A stretch of DNA of 64,000 nucleotides, from the NCBI RefSeq assembly GCF_025755255.1, contig NZ_JALIEB010000003.1, forward strand, positions 1-64,000, in the 5' to 3' direction. The notes beneath the pieces were generated by a model. It was not told the DNA's origin and did no database searches. It worked only from the letters and a program-made list of their open reading frames with translations. The position numbers and the translations under genes are program-made. Shown here piece by piece: positions 33,931 through 44,459 of this stretch (position 1 is its first letter; each line of letters starts with the position of its first letter). The DNA comes from Roseobacter sinensis. GTDB lineage: Bacteria > Pseudomonadota > Alphaproteobacteria > Rhodobacterales > Rhodobacteraceae.

Positions 33931-36259
33931 TGCGCTTCTCTTTTGCGACCTTCGGCACGAGGGCCGGCACAGTAAAGCAGAACTGCGAGCGGCCGCGCCC
34001 GTCCTGCTGATACCACAGTTTGCCACCGTGCGCCTCGATGATCGACCGGCAGATGGACAGCCCCAGCCCCATACCGTCTTCTTTGGTGGTTTCAAACTGC
34101 TCGAAAAGGTTGGACGACGGGTCGAACCCTGGCCCCGTATCGGTGATCCGCACCGTGAGCCCACCATCGGCACTGTCCGCCTCGATCGAGACCACGCGTT
34201 GCGCCGCGTCGCTGTCGTTGATCGCTTCGATGGCGTTGCGCAGGAGATTGAGCAAGACCTGAGCGATCTGCACGCGCGAGCCGTAGACCGGATCGAGCCC
34301 CTGCGTCCGGGTCCGAATGGAGATGCCGTGGTCCTTCGCCTCCGAACCGACCAGGTGCAAGGTCTGCTCCATCAACTCGGCAAAGTCGAACTCGGCCTTC
34401 TCGACCCCGTCCTTTTTCACGAAGCCGCGCAGGGCCCTGATGATGTCCCCTGCCCTATGCGCGTGACGGTCAGTCTCTTCGAGGATGGTTTTCAGCTCCT
34501 CCGGATCGCTGGCATTCTGCTTCAGCTGATAGAGCGCGCTGTCCATGTTCTGGGTGATCGCCAGAAGCGGCTGGTTCAGCTCATGCGCCAGACTCGTCGC
34601 CATCTGCCCCATCACGTTGACACGGCTGGAGTGCGACAGCTCGCGGTTGAGCCGCTGGATCTTGCTTTCGGCGGCCTTGCGTTCGGTGATGTCGTCTACG
34701 GTCATGACCGCGTGGCGCGAGTTGCCCGCGTCGTCGCGGATCACGATCACGTTCTCGCTGACCCAGATCACGCTGCCGTCTTTGCGCAGCAACCGCTTCT
34801 CATGCAGGTATTCCGACCGGTTGTGGCTGCCGTCTTCGAAGAAGAAGCCCGCGACCGCATCGTCGGGGTGCGAGATCTCATGCACGGTCATGCCGAGCAC
34901 CTCGGAGGCCTCATAGCCGAGCATCTGCGCGAATTTGTTATTCACGCGCATCAGACGTCCGGTACCCTCCTCGACCTGCGCCATACCCCGCGAAGCCAGA
35001 TCGAAGGTACGGCCGAATTCGGCCTCGGATCGTTTCCGCTCGGCGATGGCCTGCACCAGTGTCTCGTTTGCCCGCTCCAACTCGCGGTAGGTCTTGGGCA
35101 GCGGGTCCGAGGCCGAAATCTCGCCTTGCGAGACGAGTGAAGAGCGCACGGCGAAGGCGCGCACGGGTTTGTGGATGAAATTCGCAAGTGCGAGCCCCAG
35201 CACCGCGGTGCAGACCGCGATGGAGGCGGCGATCCAGACGTTCTGTGTCCGGTTGGCCTTGATTTCGCCGGTGAAATCCGCTTCCGGTGCGTAGACGGCG
35301 ATGGTCCAGGGCAAGGCCTCGCTGATCACGGGCATCAGCGTTGAGACATAGGTAGAGCCGCCGTGGGAAAAGCGGCTGTAGATCTCGCGCTCGACCGAGA
35401 TATCCGCGTCACCGCTCAGATCGCCAAAGGCCGCCTGTGCGACGGGGTCCCCGATTTCACCGATATTGACAAAACGGAAGGTCCCATCGGCATTTGCGGT
35501 GCTGATCAGGTCCTGATTGGGGTGCGCGATCACATCGCCGTTGCGGTTCAGGATCAGCGCCTTGCCGTTGTCACCGATGTTCAGCCGCGACAGGAATTCC
35601 GAGATCGAGTCGATGCCGATATCGACACCCACGACACCTTGGAGCGCACCCTCATCGTCGAAGACGGGTGAGGCTGCGGTGATCCCGGGGGTCTGCGATG
35701 TGAAAAAGATGTACGGATCGGTCCAGATACTTGTGAGTTTTTCACTCGCGGTCTGATACCAGAGCCGGCTGCGCGGATCGAAGCTGTCCTCGGGGTCCCG
35801 ACGGTACTCGACCGCAGCATAGGTGTTGTCGCGCCAGATCAGATCGGTCTGGCGGCCGGTTTCGTCCTGACGAATGATCTTCGTCCGGAAAGGCCCTGGC
35901 CCGCCGCTGCGCATCACGTAGACGAAGTTGCCCGCTTCATCGCCATAGAACAGCCCTGCGAACTGCGGCGAAATCTGCAACTGCTGAAAGAGAAGCTTCT
36001 CCAGCTGTTGGAAATTGTCGCTTGCGATCACCTGATTTTCAGCAAGGCGCGTGGCCAGTTCAGCAGCCCCCTTCGCGGGGGTCAGGAAGCCCTTCGAGTG
36101 CTCTATGGTGTTCGTGCCCACATCGCTCAGCAGTTGCCGCGCGTGCTCCAACAGCACCTTCTCCGAGGTGAGAAAGGACGAGAACACCACCACGGTGACT
36201 GCAACGAATTGCAGGCCCGCAAGGCAAAGTGCCAGGATCATGCCGAGCGACAGTTTCAC
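33914..36259 (-). CDS. Membrane sensor histidine kinase, Cache-PAS-HisKA-HATPase
   Basis: The kinase of about 781 residues has an N-terminal helix (MILALCLAGLQFVAVTVVVF), a large periplasmic double-Cache domain (about 30-300, ASPVFDDEGALQGVVGVDIG), a second helix (NVWIAASIAVCTAVLGLALA), a PAS domain and a HisKA domain with phospho-His559 in TSLAHELNQPLLAI, then an ATPase domain ending in GMGLGLSICRSIIEAHGG. The AHELNQPL motif is that of FixL/DctS/TodS kinases. I prefer GTG 36259 with GGGAG upstream; an ATG at 36418 would add a basic 53-residue tail. Cache domains commonly bind small carboxylates or amino acids. Confidence 0.88.
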   Translation of the reverse strand: MKLSLGMILALCLAGLQFVAVTVVVFSSFLTSEKVLLEHARQLLSDVGTNTIEHSKGFLTPAKGAAELATRLAENQVIASDNFQQLEKLLFQQLQISPQFAGLFYGDEAGNFVYVMRSGGPGPFRTKIIRQDETGRQTDLIWRDNTYAAVEYRRDPEDSFDPRSRLWYQTASEKLTSIWTDPYIFFTSQTPGITAASPVFDDEGALQGVVGVDIGIDSISEFLSRLNIGDNGKALILNRNGDVIAHPNQDLISTANADGTFRFVNIGEIGDPVAQAAFGDLSGDADISVEREIYSRFSHGGSTYVSTLMPVISEALPWTIAVYAPEADFTGEIKANRTQNVWIAASIAVCTAVLGLALANFIHKPVRAFAVRSSLVSQGEISASDPLPKTYRELERANETLVQAIAERKRSEAEFGRTFDLASRGMAQVEEGTGRLMRVNNKFAQMLGYEASEVLGMTVHEISHPDDAVAGFFFEDGSHNRSEYLHEKRLLRKDGSVIWVSENVIVIRDDAGNSRHAVMTVDDITERKAAESKIQRLNRELSHSSRVNVMGQMATSLAHELNQPLLAITQNMDSALYQLKQNASDPEELKTILEETDRHAHRAGDIIRALRGFVKKDGVEKAEFDFAELMEQTLHLVGSEAKDHGISIRTRTQGLDPVYGSRVQIAQVLLNLLRNAIEAINDSDAAQRVVSIEADSADGGLTVRITDTGPGFDPSSNLFEQFETTKEDGMGLGLSICRSIIEAHGGKLWYQQDGRGRSQFCFTVPALVPKVAKEKRNEFSV

Positions 36260-36430
36260 CGCAGGTCTCCCGAGCGGCCGTCGCGCAAGGCACCGCAGGG
36301 TGGTCGATTTGGCGATAGCGGCTGCGCATGCGGGTACCGCCGTCCTTTGTCCGCCAACAGACCGGTCCGTCTCGTCCGTCTTCGATGCACGCTGTCTTCG
36401 TCTCCCCTTCGGAGCCATTGTCGCACAATT

Positions 36431-36955
36431 TCAAGATTGGGAAAGCCGCAGAGCCTCGAATTGAGCGACAATTCGCTGTATCGCTTCAATATCTGCACTG
36501 GTCCAGCGCCGGACAACCACGTCTGCGACAGCCACAACGCCGATCAGTTCCCGGGCCGTACCGCGGATTGGCGCGGCGAGGAAGGCCCGCATGCGGTGGC
36601 CCGACCGGATGTCGGCGCGCCGGATCAGCGGATGCGCATAGATGTCGTCGATCGCGAGGCCCGTGTGCAGCGTGACCGTATGTGCGGCGAGCTGGCGCGC
36701 CTGGGCGAGCATCGCGTCTTTCTGCGGAGCCGACGGCGCTGGCGCGCGCGCCGTGAGTGTGGCCATGCTGAAAAAGTAGATATTTGGTGCGCCGAACCGG
36801 TCGAAGAGGCGTTGGGTCAGAAGATTGCGCTCGAGAGTCGCGCGGCGGGCCCGGTCGGACGACGATTGCGGGTTGCCGGGCGTCTGACCCACGCTGATCG
36901 GCTCGCCCCGTTGGCTCGAGGCGGGCATCTGATCCGGTTTGATGCCGGTGTTCAC
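36431..36955 (-). CDS. GAF domain protein
   Basis: The protein of about 174 residues carries a GAF-like domain (about residues 40-170) with HPLIRRADIRSGHRMRAFLAAPI and LIGVVAVADVVVRRW. It has no output domain and no membrane segment. GTG 36955 has GGAG upstream; a TTG at 37000 is an alternative. It is 171 bases before the kinase gene in the same direction and has a FixJ-like box 65-85 bases upstream, so it may be a cytoplasmic sensor or adaptor of this signalling cluster. Confidence 0.7.
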   Translation of the reverse strand: MNTGIKPDQMPASSQRGEPISVGQTPGNPQSSSDRARRATLERNLLTQRLFDRFGAPNIYFFSMATLTARAPAPSAPQKDAMLAQARQLAAHTVTLHTGLAIDDIYAHPLIRRADIRSGHRMRAFLAAPIRGTARELIGVVAVADVVVRRWTSADIEAIQRIVAQFEALRLSQS

Positions 36956-37020
36956 GTATGTCTCCGACCGATGACTGTGAAAAGTGTGCCCGAAATCCAA
37001 AGGTGCGAGAATAAGCAGAA

Positions 37021-37042
37021 TTACCTAAGTAGAATTGCCTAT
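37021..37042. promoter_or_regulatory. FixJ-like box upstream of the GAF gene
   Basis: TTACCTA (37021-37027) is followed by TTGCCTA (37035-37041), and CTAAGTAG (37025-37032) matches the rhizobial FixJ consensus GTAMGTAG in seven of eight positions. The same TAMGTAG core appears in TTACGTAG at 33259-33266, also next to TTACCTA, at the other end of the regulator cluster. Confidence 0.45.
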
Positions 37043-37143
37043 CGCAAAGATCCGCGCATCGGCCGCAGCCATCGCGAACGCGCAGCACTCGCGTCCACGG
37101 ACCCGATCTTGTCGCCTTTGACGTGCGGATGTCGTTGAAGTGG

Positions 37144-37220
<77 letters not shown>

Positions 37221-37286
37221 ATCTGCGGGGCGGTATAGCGGGGCGGCTGCGGCGCCGCAACGGCAAAAGACGCGCCGTCCCGTCCC

Positions 37287-38499
<1,213 letters not shown>

Positions 38500-38507
<8 letters not shown>

Positions 38508-39096
38508 TCGACGGTACCCCCAGCGAGCCGACCCCGATCATCGACAGAACAATGGACAAGCCGACCGACATGGCCAGCGCACCTGCGATCAACACGAAAA
38601 AGGCGCGCATCAGCGAGTTCAGATGCAGCCCGACGCTGATGAAGTTGAGAAAGACCCAGAGCGTAGCGACTGCGACGAAGAGCACGAGAAGGCTTGCCAG
38701 CGGCGGCACCATCAGAACAGCGATGACGATGGCGACCTGCGCCGCAGCGCGCAGCGTCTGCATCCACACCAGAAGCGCCAGCAGATCGCTCATGTCTTCC
38801 GCGCCGCCGATGGCGCGCCCGGTCCAGAACAGCGCATGCACGGTGATGATGAAACCGCCCGCGATGATCATGAAGAGCGTGAAGGGGCTCGACACCATGT
38901 TCGCCAGCGGCTCGGGCACCGGGATCACGATGTTGGAGAGGGTCGACATAAAGGTGCTGACGATCGCCACCAGCGCAGCAGCCATCCATAGCACCGCGCG
39001 GGGGATCTGCCAGCTCATGATTTCAGCCGCGGCAGACTTCGGATCCCGCAGGGTCAACAGGGCAAGCTGCGGCCAGTTCACGGTTGCGGGAATCAT
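38500..39096 (-). CDS. YIP1-type membrane protein
   Basis: The 198-residue protein has five hydrophobic helices and the pattern of the bacterial Yip1/DUF1282 family (WPQLALLTLRDPKSAAAEIM, then HALFWTGRAIGGAEDMSDLLALLVWMQ in two parts). The role is unknown. ATG 39096 overlaps the preceding YIP1 gene (ATGA), and its end overlaps the sufS start, so it belongs to the suf transcript. Confidence 0.8.
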
Positions 39097-39578
39097 AACG
39101 GTGCCCTCTCGGCCGCGATCAGACCGCTGATCCAGAACCAGCCGAAGACCAGAAACCAGGCAAGTCCAACGGTCTGCAGCTCGAGCCCGGGGCCGATGAA
39201 CCCCGCGATGAGCCCCCAGAGCAGCATCAGCGGCGATGCGGCCAGAAGCGCCCAAAAGAGCGCCAGCCGCGCGCCATAATGGCTGCCCTGCCCGCGAAAA
39301 AGCTTGGCGACGAGATGGCTCAACGCCGCCAGACAGTAGAGCGCGAGCGGTGCGATGAAAATCCACGCCATCAGCGAGGCCCCGAGCAGCATGTTGAGCT
39401 CGGCCCCCGTGAGATGCGCCTCACGCGCCAGCCGCGGCAACTGCGCGATGAAGACGATCATGCAAGCCGCCATCAGGTAGGCCAGCGCGCGGTCTTCGCG
39501 CGGCCCAAGGGCCAGCAACCCGCGCAAGGTTTTGCCCGGGTTGCGATAGGTTGCCGTGATATTGCGTGTGACCGCCAT
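39093..39578 (-). CDS. YIP1-type membrane protein, second copy
   Basis: The 161-residue protein also has about five hydrophobic helices (ALAYLMAACMIVFIAQL; LLGASLMAWIFIAPLALYCL; RLALFWALLAASPLMLLWGL) and looks distantly related to the neighbour. Coupled by ATGA to sufD upstream and to the other YIP1 gene downstream. It has no known part in Fe-S assembly; the two may simply ride on the operon or serve a membrane step. Confidence 0.78.
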   Translation of the reverse strand: MAVTRNITATYRNPGKTLRGLLALGPREDRALAYLMAACMIVFIAQLPRLAREAHLTGAELNMLLGASLMAWIFIAPLALYCLAALSHLVAKLFRGQGSHYGARLALFWALLAASPLMLLWGLIAGFIGPGLELQTVGLAWFLVFGWFWISGLIAAERAPL

Positions 39579-40858
39579 CAGCTGCGATGCCGCTCCAGCC
39601 AGGCGGCGAGCCGCCCATTGATCTCTTCGCGCAGGTCCTCGTCCTCGATCTCCTCGACCGCCTCGGCCAGGAAGGCAAGCGTCAGAAGGTCGGTTGCAGG
39701 CCCTTTGGGCAACCCGCGTGAGCGCAGGTAGAACAGTGCCTCTTCGTCGATGGCACCCGAGGTGCTCCCGTGCGAACACGCCACATCGTCGGCATAAATC
39801 TCCAGTTCCGGCTTGGCAAGGAACTGGCTGTCGTCGTCGAGCAGCAGCGATTGGCTGATCTGGTAGCCGTCGGTTTTCTGCGCGCCGGGTTGCACCAGGA
39901 TCTTGCCCTGGAAGACACCCGTCGCACCATTGCGCAGCACCTTCTTGAACACCTGCCGGCTTTCGCAGTTCACCGCGTCATGAGTGATGAACACCGTGTC
40001 GTCGTGATGAAAATCGCCATCGCCCACACAGGCGCCCGCCACATGCGCCACCGCGTCGTCGCCGGTCAGCTCGATCACGCATTCGTTGCGTGTCAGCACG
40101 CCATTTGCGGTCAGCGTGAAGCTCTTGAACACCGATTCCGCCCCAAGCCGCGCAAAGATATGCGTGGCGGCCCTGCGCTCGTGGTCGCGGCCCTGCGCGC
40201 GCACATGGTGGAAGATGGCCCCATCGGCGACCTCCACCTCCATGCACTTGTTGAAGCGCGCCGCAGCGGGCCCATTCTCCAGCACCGTGATCTCGGCGCC
40301 CGGATCCAGCTTGATCACGTGATGGAGGATCGCATCCGAGGTCTCGGACCGGTGATGATACGTGAGGTTGATCGGCTTGGAGGGCTTGCCGGTCACATGG
40401 ATCAGCACGCCATCCGTGGCAAATGCCGTGTTCAGCGCAGCCAGCGGACGGTGCACCGGGCTTTGCCCTTTCGCTTCCAGCGTGCCGTAGAGATCACGCG
40501 CCCAGTGTATGTCGGTCGTGGCCTCGGCCAGCCGATCGATCCGCACGCCCTCGAGGCTGAGATCATCGGAGGCGTCGGCGTCGAACACCCCGTCGACGAA
40601 GACGATGTTCAGCCGGTCCAGCGCTCCGAAGATCGGCGCCTCGTCGTTGTCGAAGAGCGCCGCCGGCACCGCACCCGGCTGTGTCAGCGTGTCGGGGCGC
40701 GTGTATTTCCAGTATTCATCTCGCCGTTGCGGCAGACCCATCTGGCGCAGTCGGGCGAGCGCATCGCTGCGCGCCGCCTCCGGCCAGCCGCCCACAGGCA
40801 GCGTGAGGTCAGCCAGCCGCGCTTCCGTGGACGAGAGAGTTTCTGCAGCCGCCCCCAT
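39578..40858 (-). CDS. sufD: Fe-S cluster assembly scaffold protein SufD
   Basis: The 426-residue protein has the SufB/SufD beta-helix core, with RLGAESVFKSFTLTANG, FQGKILVQPGAQKTDGYQ, EIYADDVACSHGSTSGAIDEEALFYLRSRG in its C-terminal half including the conserved SHGSTSG. It forms the SufBCD scaffold. The start ATG 40858 overlaps the sufC stop; in-frame codons up to 41110 lie inside sufC. Confidence 0.95.
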   Translation of the reverse strand: MGAAAETLSSTEARLADLTLPVGGWPEAARSDALARLRQMGLPQRRDEYWKYTRPDTLTQPGAVPAALFDNDEAPIFGALDRLNIVFVDGVFDADASDDLSLEGVRIDRLAEATTDIHWARDLYGTLEAKGQSPVHRPLAALNTAFATDGVLIHVTGKPSKPINLTYHHRSETSDAILHHVIKLDPGAEITVLENGPAAARFNKCMEVEVADGAIFHHVRAQGRDHERRAATHIFARLGAESVFKSFTLTANGVLTRNECVIELTGDDAVAHVAGACVGDGDFHHDDTVFITHDAVNCESRQVFKKVLRNGATGVFQGKILVQPGAQKTDGYQISQSLLLDDDSQFLAKPELEIYADDVACSHGSTSGAIDEEALFYLRSRGLPKGPATDLLTLAFLAEAVEEIEDEDLREEINGRLAAWLERHRS

Positions 40859-41613
40859 CACGCCACCTCTGCCAGGATATCGCCATATCCGTTGGTCTCG
40901 ACCTCCAGCGCCAGCTCCGGCCCGCCGGACTTGACGATTTTGCCGTCGGCCATGATGTGCACCACGTCCGGCTTGATGTGGTCGAGCAGGCGCTGGTAGT
41001 GCGTGATCACCAGGAACCCGCGCCCTTCGTTGCGGAGCGCATTCACACCTTCGGCGACCAGTTTCATCGCATCCACATCGAGGCCCGAGTCGGTCTCGTC
41101 CAGGATGCACATCTTTGGTTCCAGCATCGCCATCTGTAGGATTTCATTGCGCTTTTTCTCGCCGCCCGAGAAACCGACGTTCACCGGGCGTTTCAGCATC
41201 TCCGCGTCGATCTTCAGCTCCTTGGCGCGCGCCCGGATGAGCTTGAGGAACTCGGCGGCCGAGATTTCTTCCTCGCCCCGCGCCTTGCGTTGTGCGTTCA
41301 CCGCCGTGCGCAGGAAGGTCATGTTGCCCACGCCGGGGATCTCGACGGGATACTGAAACGCGAGAAACAGGCCCGCCGCGGCGCGCTCTTCCGGCTCCAT
41401 GTCGAGGATGTCTTCCCCTTCGAGCAGCGCCTCACCGCTTGTGACCTCATAGCCGTCTTTGCCCGAGAGCACGTAGGACAGCGTCGACTTGCCCGATCCG
41501 TTCGGCCCCATGATGGCGTGCACCTTGCCGGCCTCGATCTCCAGATCGACGCCCTTGAGGATCGCCTTGTCCTCTTCTTCCAGCTTCACGTGCAGGTTCT
41601 TGATGCTCAGCAT
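40858..41613 (-). CDS. sufC: Fe-S cluster assembly ATPase SufC
   Basis: The 251-residue ABC-type ATPase has Walker A GPNGSGKST, the SufC-specific signature FSGGEKKRNEILQMA and Walker B CILDETDSGLDVDAM. It powers the SufBCD scaffold. It starts MLSIKNLHVKLEEE at 41613; codons up to 41658 are not needed. A 68-base gap separates it from the upstream ybjQ-like gene. Confidence 0.96.
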   Translation of the reverse strand: MLSIKNLHVKLEEEDKAILKGVDLEIEAGKVHAIMGPNGSGKSTLSYVLSGKDGYEVTSGEALLEGEDILDMEPEERAAAGLFLAFQYPVEIPGVGNMTFLRTAVNAQRKARGEEEISAAEFLKLIRARAKELKIDAEMLKRPVNVGFSGGEKKRNEILQMAMLEPKMCILDETDSGLDVDAMKLVAEGVNALRNEGRGFLVITHYQRLLDHIKPDVVHIMADGKIVKSGGPELALEVETNGYGDILAEVA

Positions 41614-41681
41614 ATGTGTCGTCCTTCTCCTCGCCTCCGTTCGGTGGAGTGCTTCCATTTCAATATGTTACGTACGTTTCT

Positions 41682-41996
41682 TCAGGTGATCACCACGGCG
41701 GTGCCTGAGGCGGAGACCATCAGCATGCTGTCCCCGATCACCTCGTAATCCAGATCGATGCCGACCACCGCATTGGCGCCCAGAGCGCGGGCACGCTCTT
41801 CGATCTCGGCCATCGCCTCGTCACGGGCGTCCTTCAGCTTGCTCTCGTAGGCGCCCGAGCGACCGCCGATCACATCCGTAACGCTCGCAAAGAAGTCCCG
41901 CACGATATTGGCGCCCATGATTGCCTCACCCACGACGATGCCCTTGTAGGCACTGATCGGACGGCCCTCGACGGTGTTGGTGGTGGTCAGGATCAT
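41682..41996 (-). CDS. YbjQ/UPF0145 family protein, full length
   Basis: The 104-residue protein begins [19 protein letters not shown] and ends [17 protein letters not shown], a complete YbjQ (heavy-metal-binding domain, UPF0145) protein that forms pentamers in solved relatives; the physiological role is unknown. It overlaps the upstream membrane gene by ATGA and lies within the suf operon. A truncated tandem copy is found at 42337-42522. Confidence 0.9.
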   Translation of the reverse strand: MILTTTNTVEGRPISAYKGIVVGEAIMGANIVRDFFASVTDVIGGRSGAYESKLKDARDEAMAEIEERARALGANAVVGIDLDYEVIGDSMLMVSASGTAVVIT

Positions 41997-42337
41997 TGCT
42001 GGACCTCATCCTGCACAACCACCTTCCGGCAGTCGGGACAGATCTCGGTATGCGTGCGCGCGCGCTGCAGGATGCTGACCAGTCGCCAGGTCAGCGCGCT
42101 CCAGCAGAGAAAGAGAACAAGGCCGATGGCGATCTCGAAGCGTTCGGCGTATGGGGCGATGACCCAGCCGTCAGCGACCATCTCGGCCACAATTTCGTCG
42201 TGCCCCATGGACAGCGAGAAGATGATCACATGGCCAAGCGCCAGCAGCGTCAGCGCGCGGGTCTCCGGCAGCAGGCGCCCTGGATGACCCAAACGCACCC
42301 GCAGACCGCGCCCCGTATGCGGCTGATCCAGTGCCAC
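41993..42337 (-). CDS. Hypothetical membrane protein with C-terminal CPDC motif
   Basis: This protein of 114 residues starts with GTG at 42337, inside the TAG of the upstream truncated ybjQ. Two hydrophobic helices ([18 protein letters not shown] and [21 protein letters not shown]) are followed by a cytoplasmic-type tail [18 protein letters not shown] whose CxxC could bind metal. It is not recognised. It separates the two ybjQ copies. Confidence 0.65.
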   Translation of the reverse strand: MALDQPHTGRGLRVRLGHPGRLLPETRALTLLALGHVIIFSLSMGHDEIVAEMVADGWVIAPYAERFEIAIGLVLFLCWSALTWRLVSILQRARTHTEICPDCRKVVVQDEVQQ

Positions 42338-42522
42338 TAGCCCGCCGCTCCTGCCGGTGTCGCGCTGCGTATGACCCGCGAGAAAGGACCTCCGATCACA
42401 TCCGGGACGGAGGCGAAAAAATCCCGCACGATAGTTGCGCCCATGATCGCTTCGCCGACGACGATGCCTTTATAGGCGCTGATCGTGTGGCCTTCGACGG
42501 AGTTGGTTGTGGTGAGGATCAT
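42337..42522 (-). pseudogene. Truncated tandem copy of ybjQ
   Basis: The first 45 residues match the full-length neighbour at 40 positions ([12 protein letters not shown] then [16 protein letters not shown]). After DVIGG the sequence changes to an unrelated 16-residue tail and stops at 61 residues, less than 60 percent of family length. I see no remnant of the missing half in other frames. The ribosome-site coupling (ATGA at both ends) is intact, so it may still be translated. Confidence 0.75.
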
Positions 42523-42887
42523 TGATACTTCTTCTTTTGTATATCAGCCATCTTCGCATCGCGTTCCACTTTTTGCCGCCGCGCAAAATCATATTTAATT
42601 TCGGCTTCAATTTGCTGCGCACGCCTAACTTCCGGAGCTAACCTTCTGGCATGTACCAGCGAAAGCAATGTACTTGTTCCAAACGCTATTAGAACGCCAA
42701 GGACAATCAGCCTAATTCCGGTCAGCGCTCCGATTGGAACTAGTATGAAAGGGCCCAGAACGAACAACAGGATGAACAAAAGCGAACCTCCCGCACCAAA
42801 AACGAGCGCGGCTTCACTTGCAACCCGCCTACGTGCCGTTTTGGCAATGCGCATTTGTTGCTCAATATCGTAAACAGGTTGTTCCAT
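42519..42887 (-). CDS. Hypothetical membrane protein with charged tail, low GC
   Basis: The 122-residue protein has two hydrophobic stretches ([20 protein letters not shown] and [19 protein letters not shown]) and a highly charged C-terminus ([30 protein letters not shown], in two halves) likely to be helical. It is not recognised. The DNA is visibly AT-richer than sufB next door, suggesting foreign origin. It starts 18 bases after sufB and overlaps the truncated ybjQ by ATGA. Confidence 0.65.
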   Translation of the reverse strand: MEQPVYDIEQQMRIAKTARRRVASEAALVFGAGGSLLFILLFVLGPFILVPIGALTGIRLIVLGVLIAFGTSTLLSLVHARRLAPEVRRAQQIEAEIKYDFARRQKVERDAKMADIQKKKYQ

Positions 42888-42905
42888 CTTATGAGTTCCG
42901 AGGGC

Positions 42906-44444
42906 TCACCCCACCGACCCTTCGAGCGAAATCGCCACCAGTTGTTGCGCTTCCATGGCGAACTCCATTGGCAGCGCCTGAAGCACGTCCTTGCAGAAGC
43001 CGTTGACCACCAGCGCCACGGCCTCCTCTTCATCCATACCGCGCGAGCGGCAATAGAAGAGTTGATCATCGTCCACCTTCGAGGTCGTCGCCTCATGCTC
43101 AACGCGGCTCGAATTGTTCTTCACCTCGATATACGGCACCGTATGGGCGCCGCATTTGTCGCCGATCAGCAAGCTGTCGCATTGCGTATAGTTGCGGCTG
43201 TCCTTCGCCTTCGGGTGCATCGAGACGAGGCCGCGGTAGGTGTTCTGCGCCTTGCCCGCCGAGATGCCCTTGGAGACGATCCGCGACTTGGTACGCTTGC
43301 CCAGATGCACCATCTTGGTGCCCGTATCGGCCTGCTGCATGTTGTTGGCGATGGCGATGGAATAGAATTCGCCCTGCGTGTCATCCCCGCGCAGGATGCA
43401 GCTGGGATACTTCCAGGTCACGGCCGAGCCGGTCTCCACCTGCGTCCACATCACCTTGGCCCGGTCGCCCCGGCAGTCGGCGCGCTTGGTCACGAAGTTG
43501 TAGATCCCGCCCTTGCCGTTCTCATCGCCCGGATACCAGTTCTGCACGGTGGAGTACTTCACCTCCGCGTCTTCCTCGACGATGATCTCGACCACCGCCG
43601 CGTGCAGCTGCGCGATGTCACGCTGCGGCGCGGTGCAGCCTTCGAGATAGGACACGTATGAGCCCTTGTCGGCGATGATCAGCGTGCGCTCGAACTGGCC
43701 GGTGTTCTCCGCATTGATGCGGAAGTACGTCGACAGCTCCATCGGGCAGCGGACGCCCGGCGGCACATAGACGAACGAGCCATCGGAGAAAACGGCCGAA
43801 TTCAGCGTCGCATAATAGTTGTCGGAGACCGGCACGACGGAGCCGAGGTACTTCTTCACCAGCTCCGGATACTCCTGGATCGCCTCGGAGATCGAGCAGA
43901 AAATCACGCCCGCCTTCTTCAGCTCATCCTGGAAGGTGGTCCCGACCGAGACGGAATCGAACACCGCGTCCACGGCGACCTTGCGCGGCGCATCGCCCAG
44001 TTCCTCGGCGCCTTCGACGCCGGCGAGGATCATCTGCTCTTTCAGCGGAATGCCGAGCTTCTTGTAGGTCTCCAGCAGCTTGGGGTCGACCTCGTCCAGC
44101 GACTTGGGCTTCACTTCCATCGATTTCGGACGGGCGTAGTAATATTGGTCCTGGAAGTCGATTTCCGGGTAGTCGACCATCGCCCACTTCGGCTCTTTCT
44201 TCTGCAGCCAACGGTCGTAGGCGGCAAGCCGCCACTCGGTCATCCACTCGGGTTCTTCGTTCTTCTCGGAGATCAGGCGCACGATATCGGGAGAGAGGCC
44301 CTTGGGCGCATACTCCATCTCGATGTCCGTCGACCAGCCGTATTTGTACTTGCCGCCAACCTCACGGACAGCGTCCACGGTTTCCTGGTCCACGCCCTCT
44401 TTGACGCGGACATCCTCAGCGGTCGAGTGATCAAAAGCTGCCAT
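42906..44444 (-). CDS. sufB: Fe-S cluster assembly scaffold protein SufB
   Basis: The 512-residue scaffold protein shows [18 protein letters not shown] near the N-terminus, then [40 protein letters not shown] and [20 protein letters not shown]. It receives sulfur from SufS and builds the cluster with SufC and SufD. ATG 44444 has GGAGGG six bases upstream. Confidence 0.96.
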   Translation of the reverse strand: MAAFDHSTAEDVRVKEGVDQETVDAVREVGGKYKYGWSTDIEMEYAPKGLSPDIVRLISEKNEEPEWMTEWRLAAYDRWLQKKEPKWAMVDYPEIDFQDQYYYARPKSMEVKPKSLDEVDPKLLETYKKLGIPLKEQMILAGVEGAEELGDAPRKVAVDAVFDSVSVGTTFQDELKKAGVIFCSISEAIQEYPELVKKYLGSVVPVSDNYYATLNSAVFSDGSFVYVPPGVRCPMELSTYFRINAENTGQFERTLIIADKGSYVSYLEGCTAPQRDIAQLHAAVVEIIVEEDAEVKYSTVQNWYPGDENGKGGIYNFVTKRADCRGDRAKVMWTQVETGSAVTWKYPSCILRGDDTQGEFYSIAIANNMQQADTGTKMVHLGKRTKSRIVSKGISAGKAQNTYRGLVSMHPKAKDSRNYTQCDSLLIGDKCGAHTVPYIEVKNNSSRVEHEATTSKVDDDQLFYCRSRGMDEEEAVALVVNGFCKDVLQALPMEFAMEAQQLVAISLEGSVG

Positions 44445-44459
44445 CTTGCCCTCCAAAGC

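Noticed and set aside
42337-42400. Frameshift explanation for the short ybjQ copy
   Set aside because: The missing half of the protein is not found in either other frame downstream, so it is a true truncation and not a single-base error.
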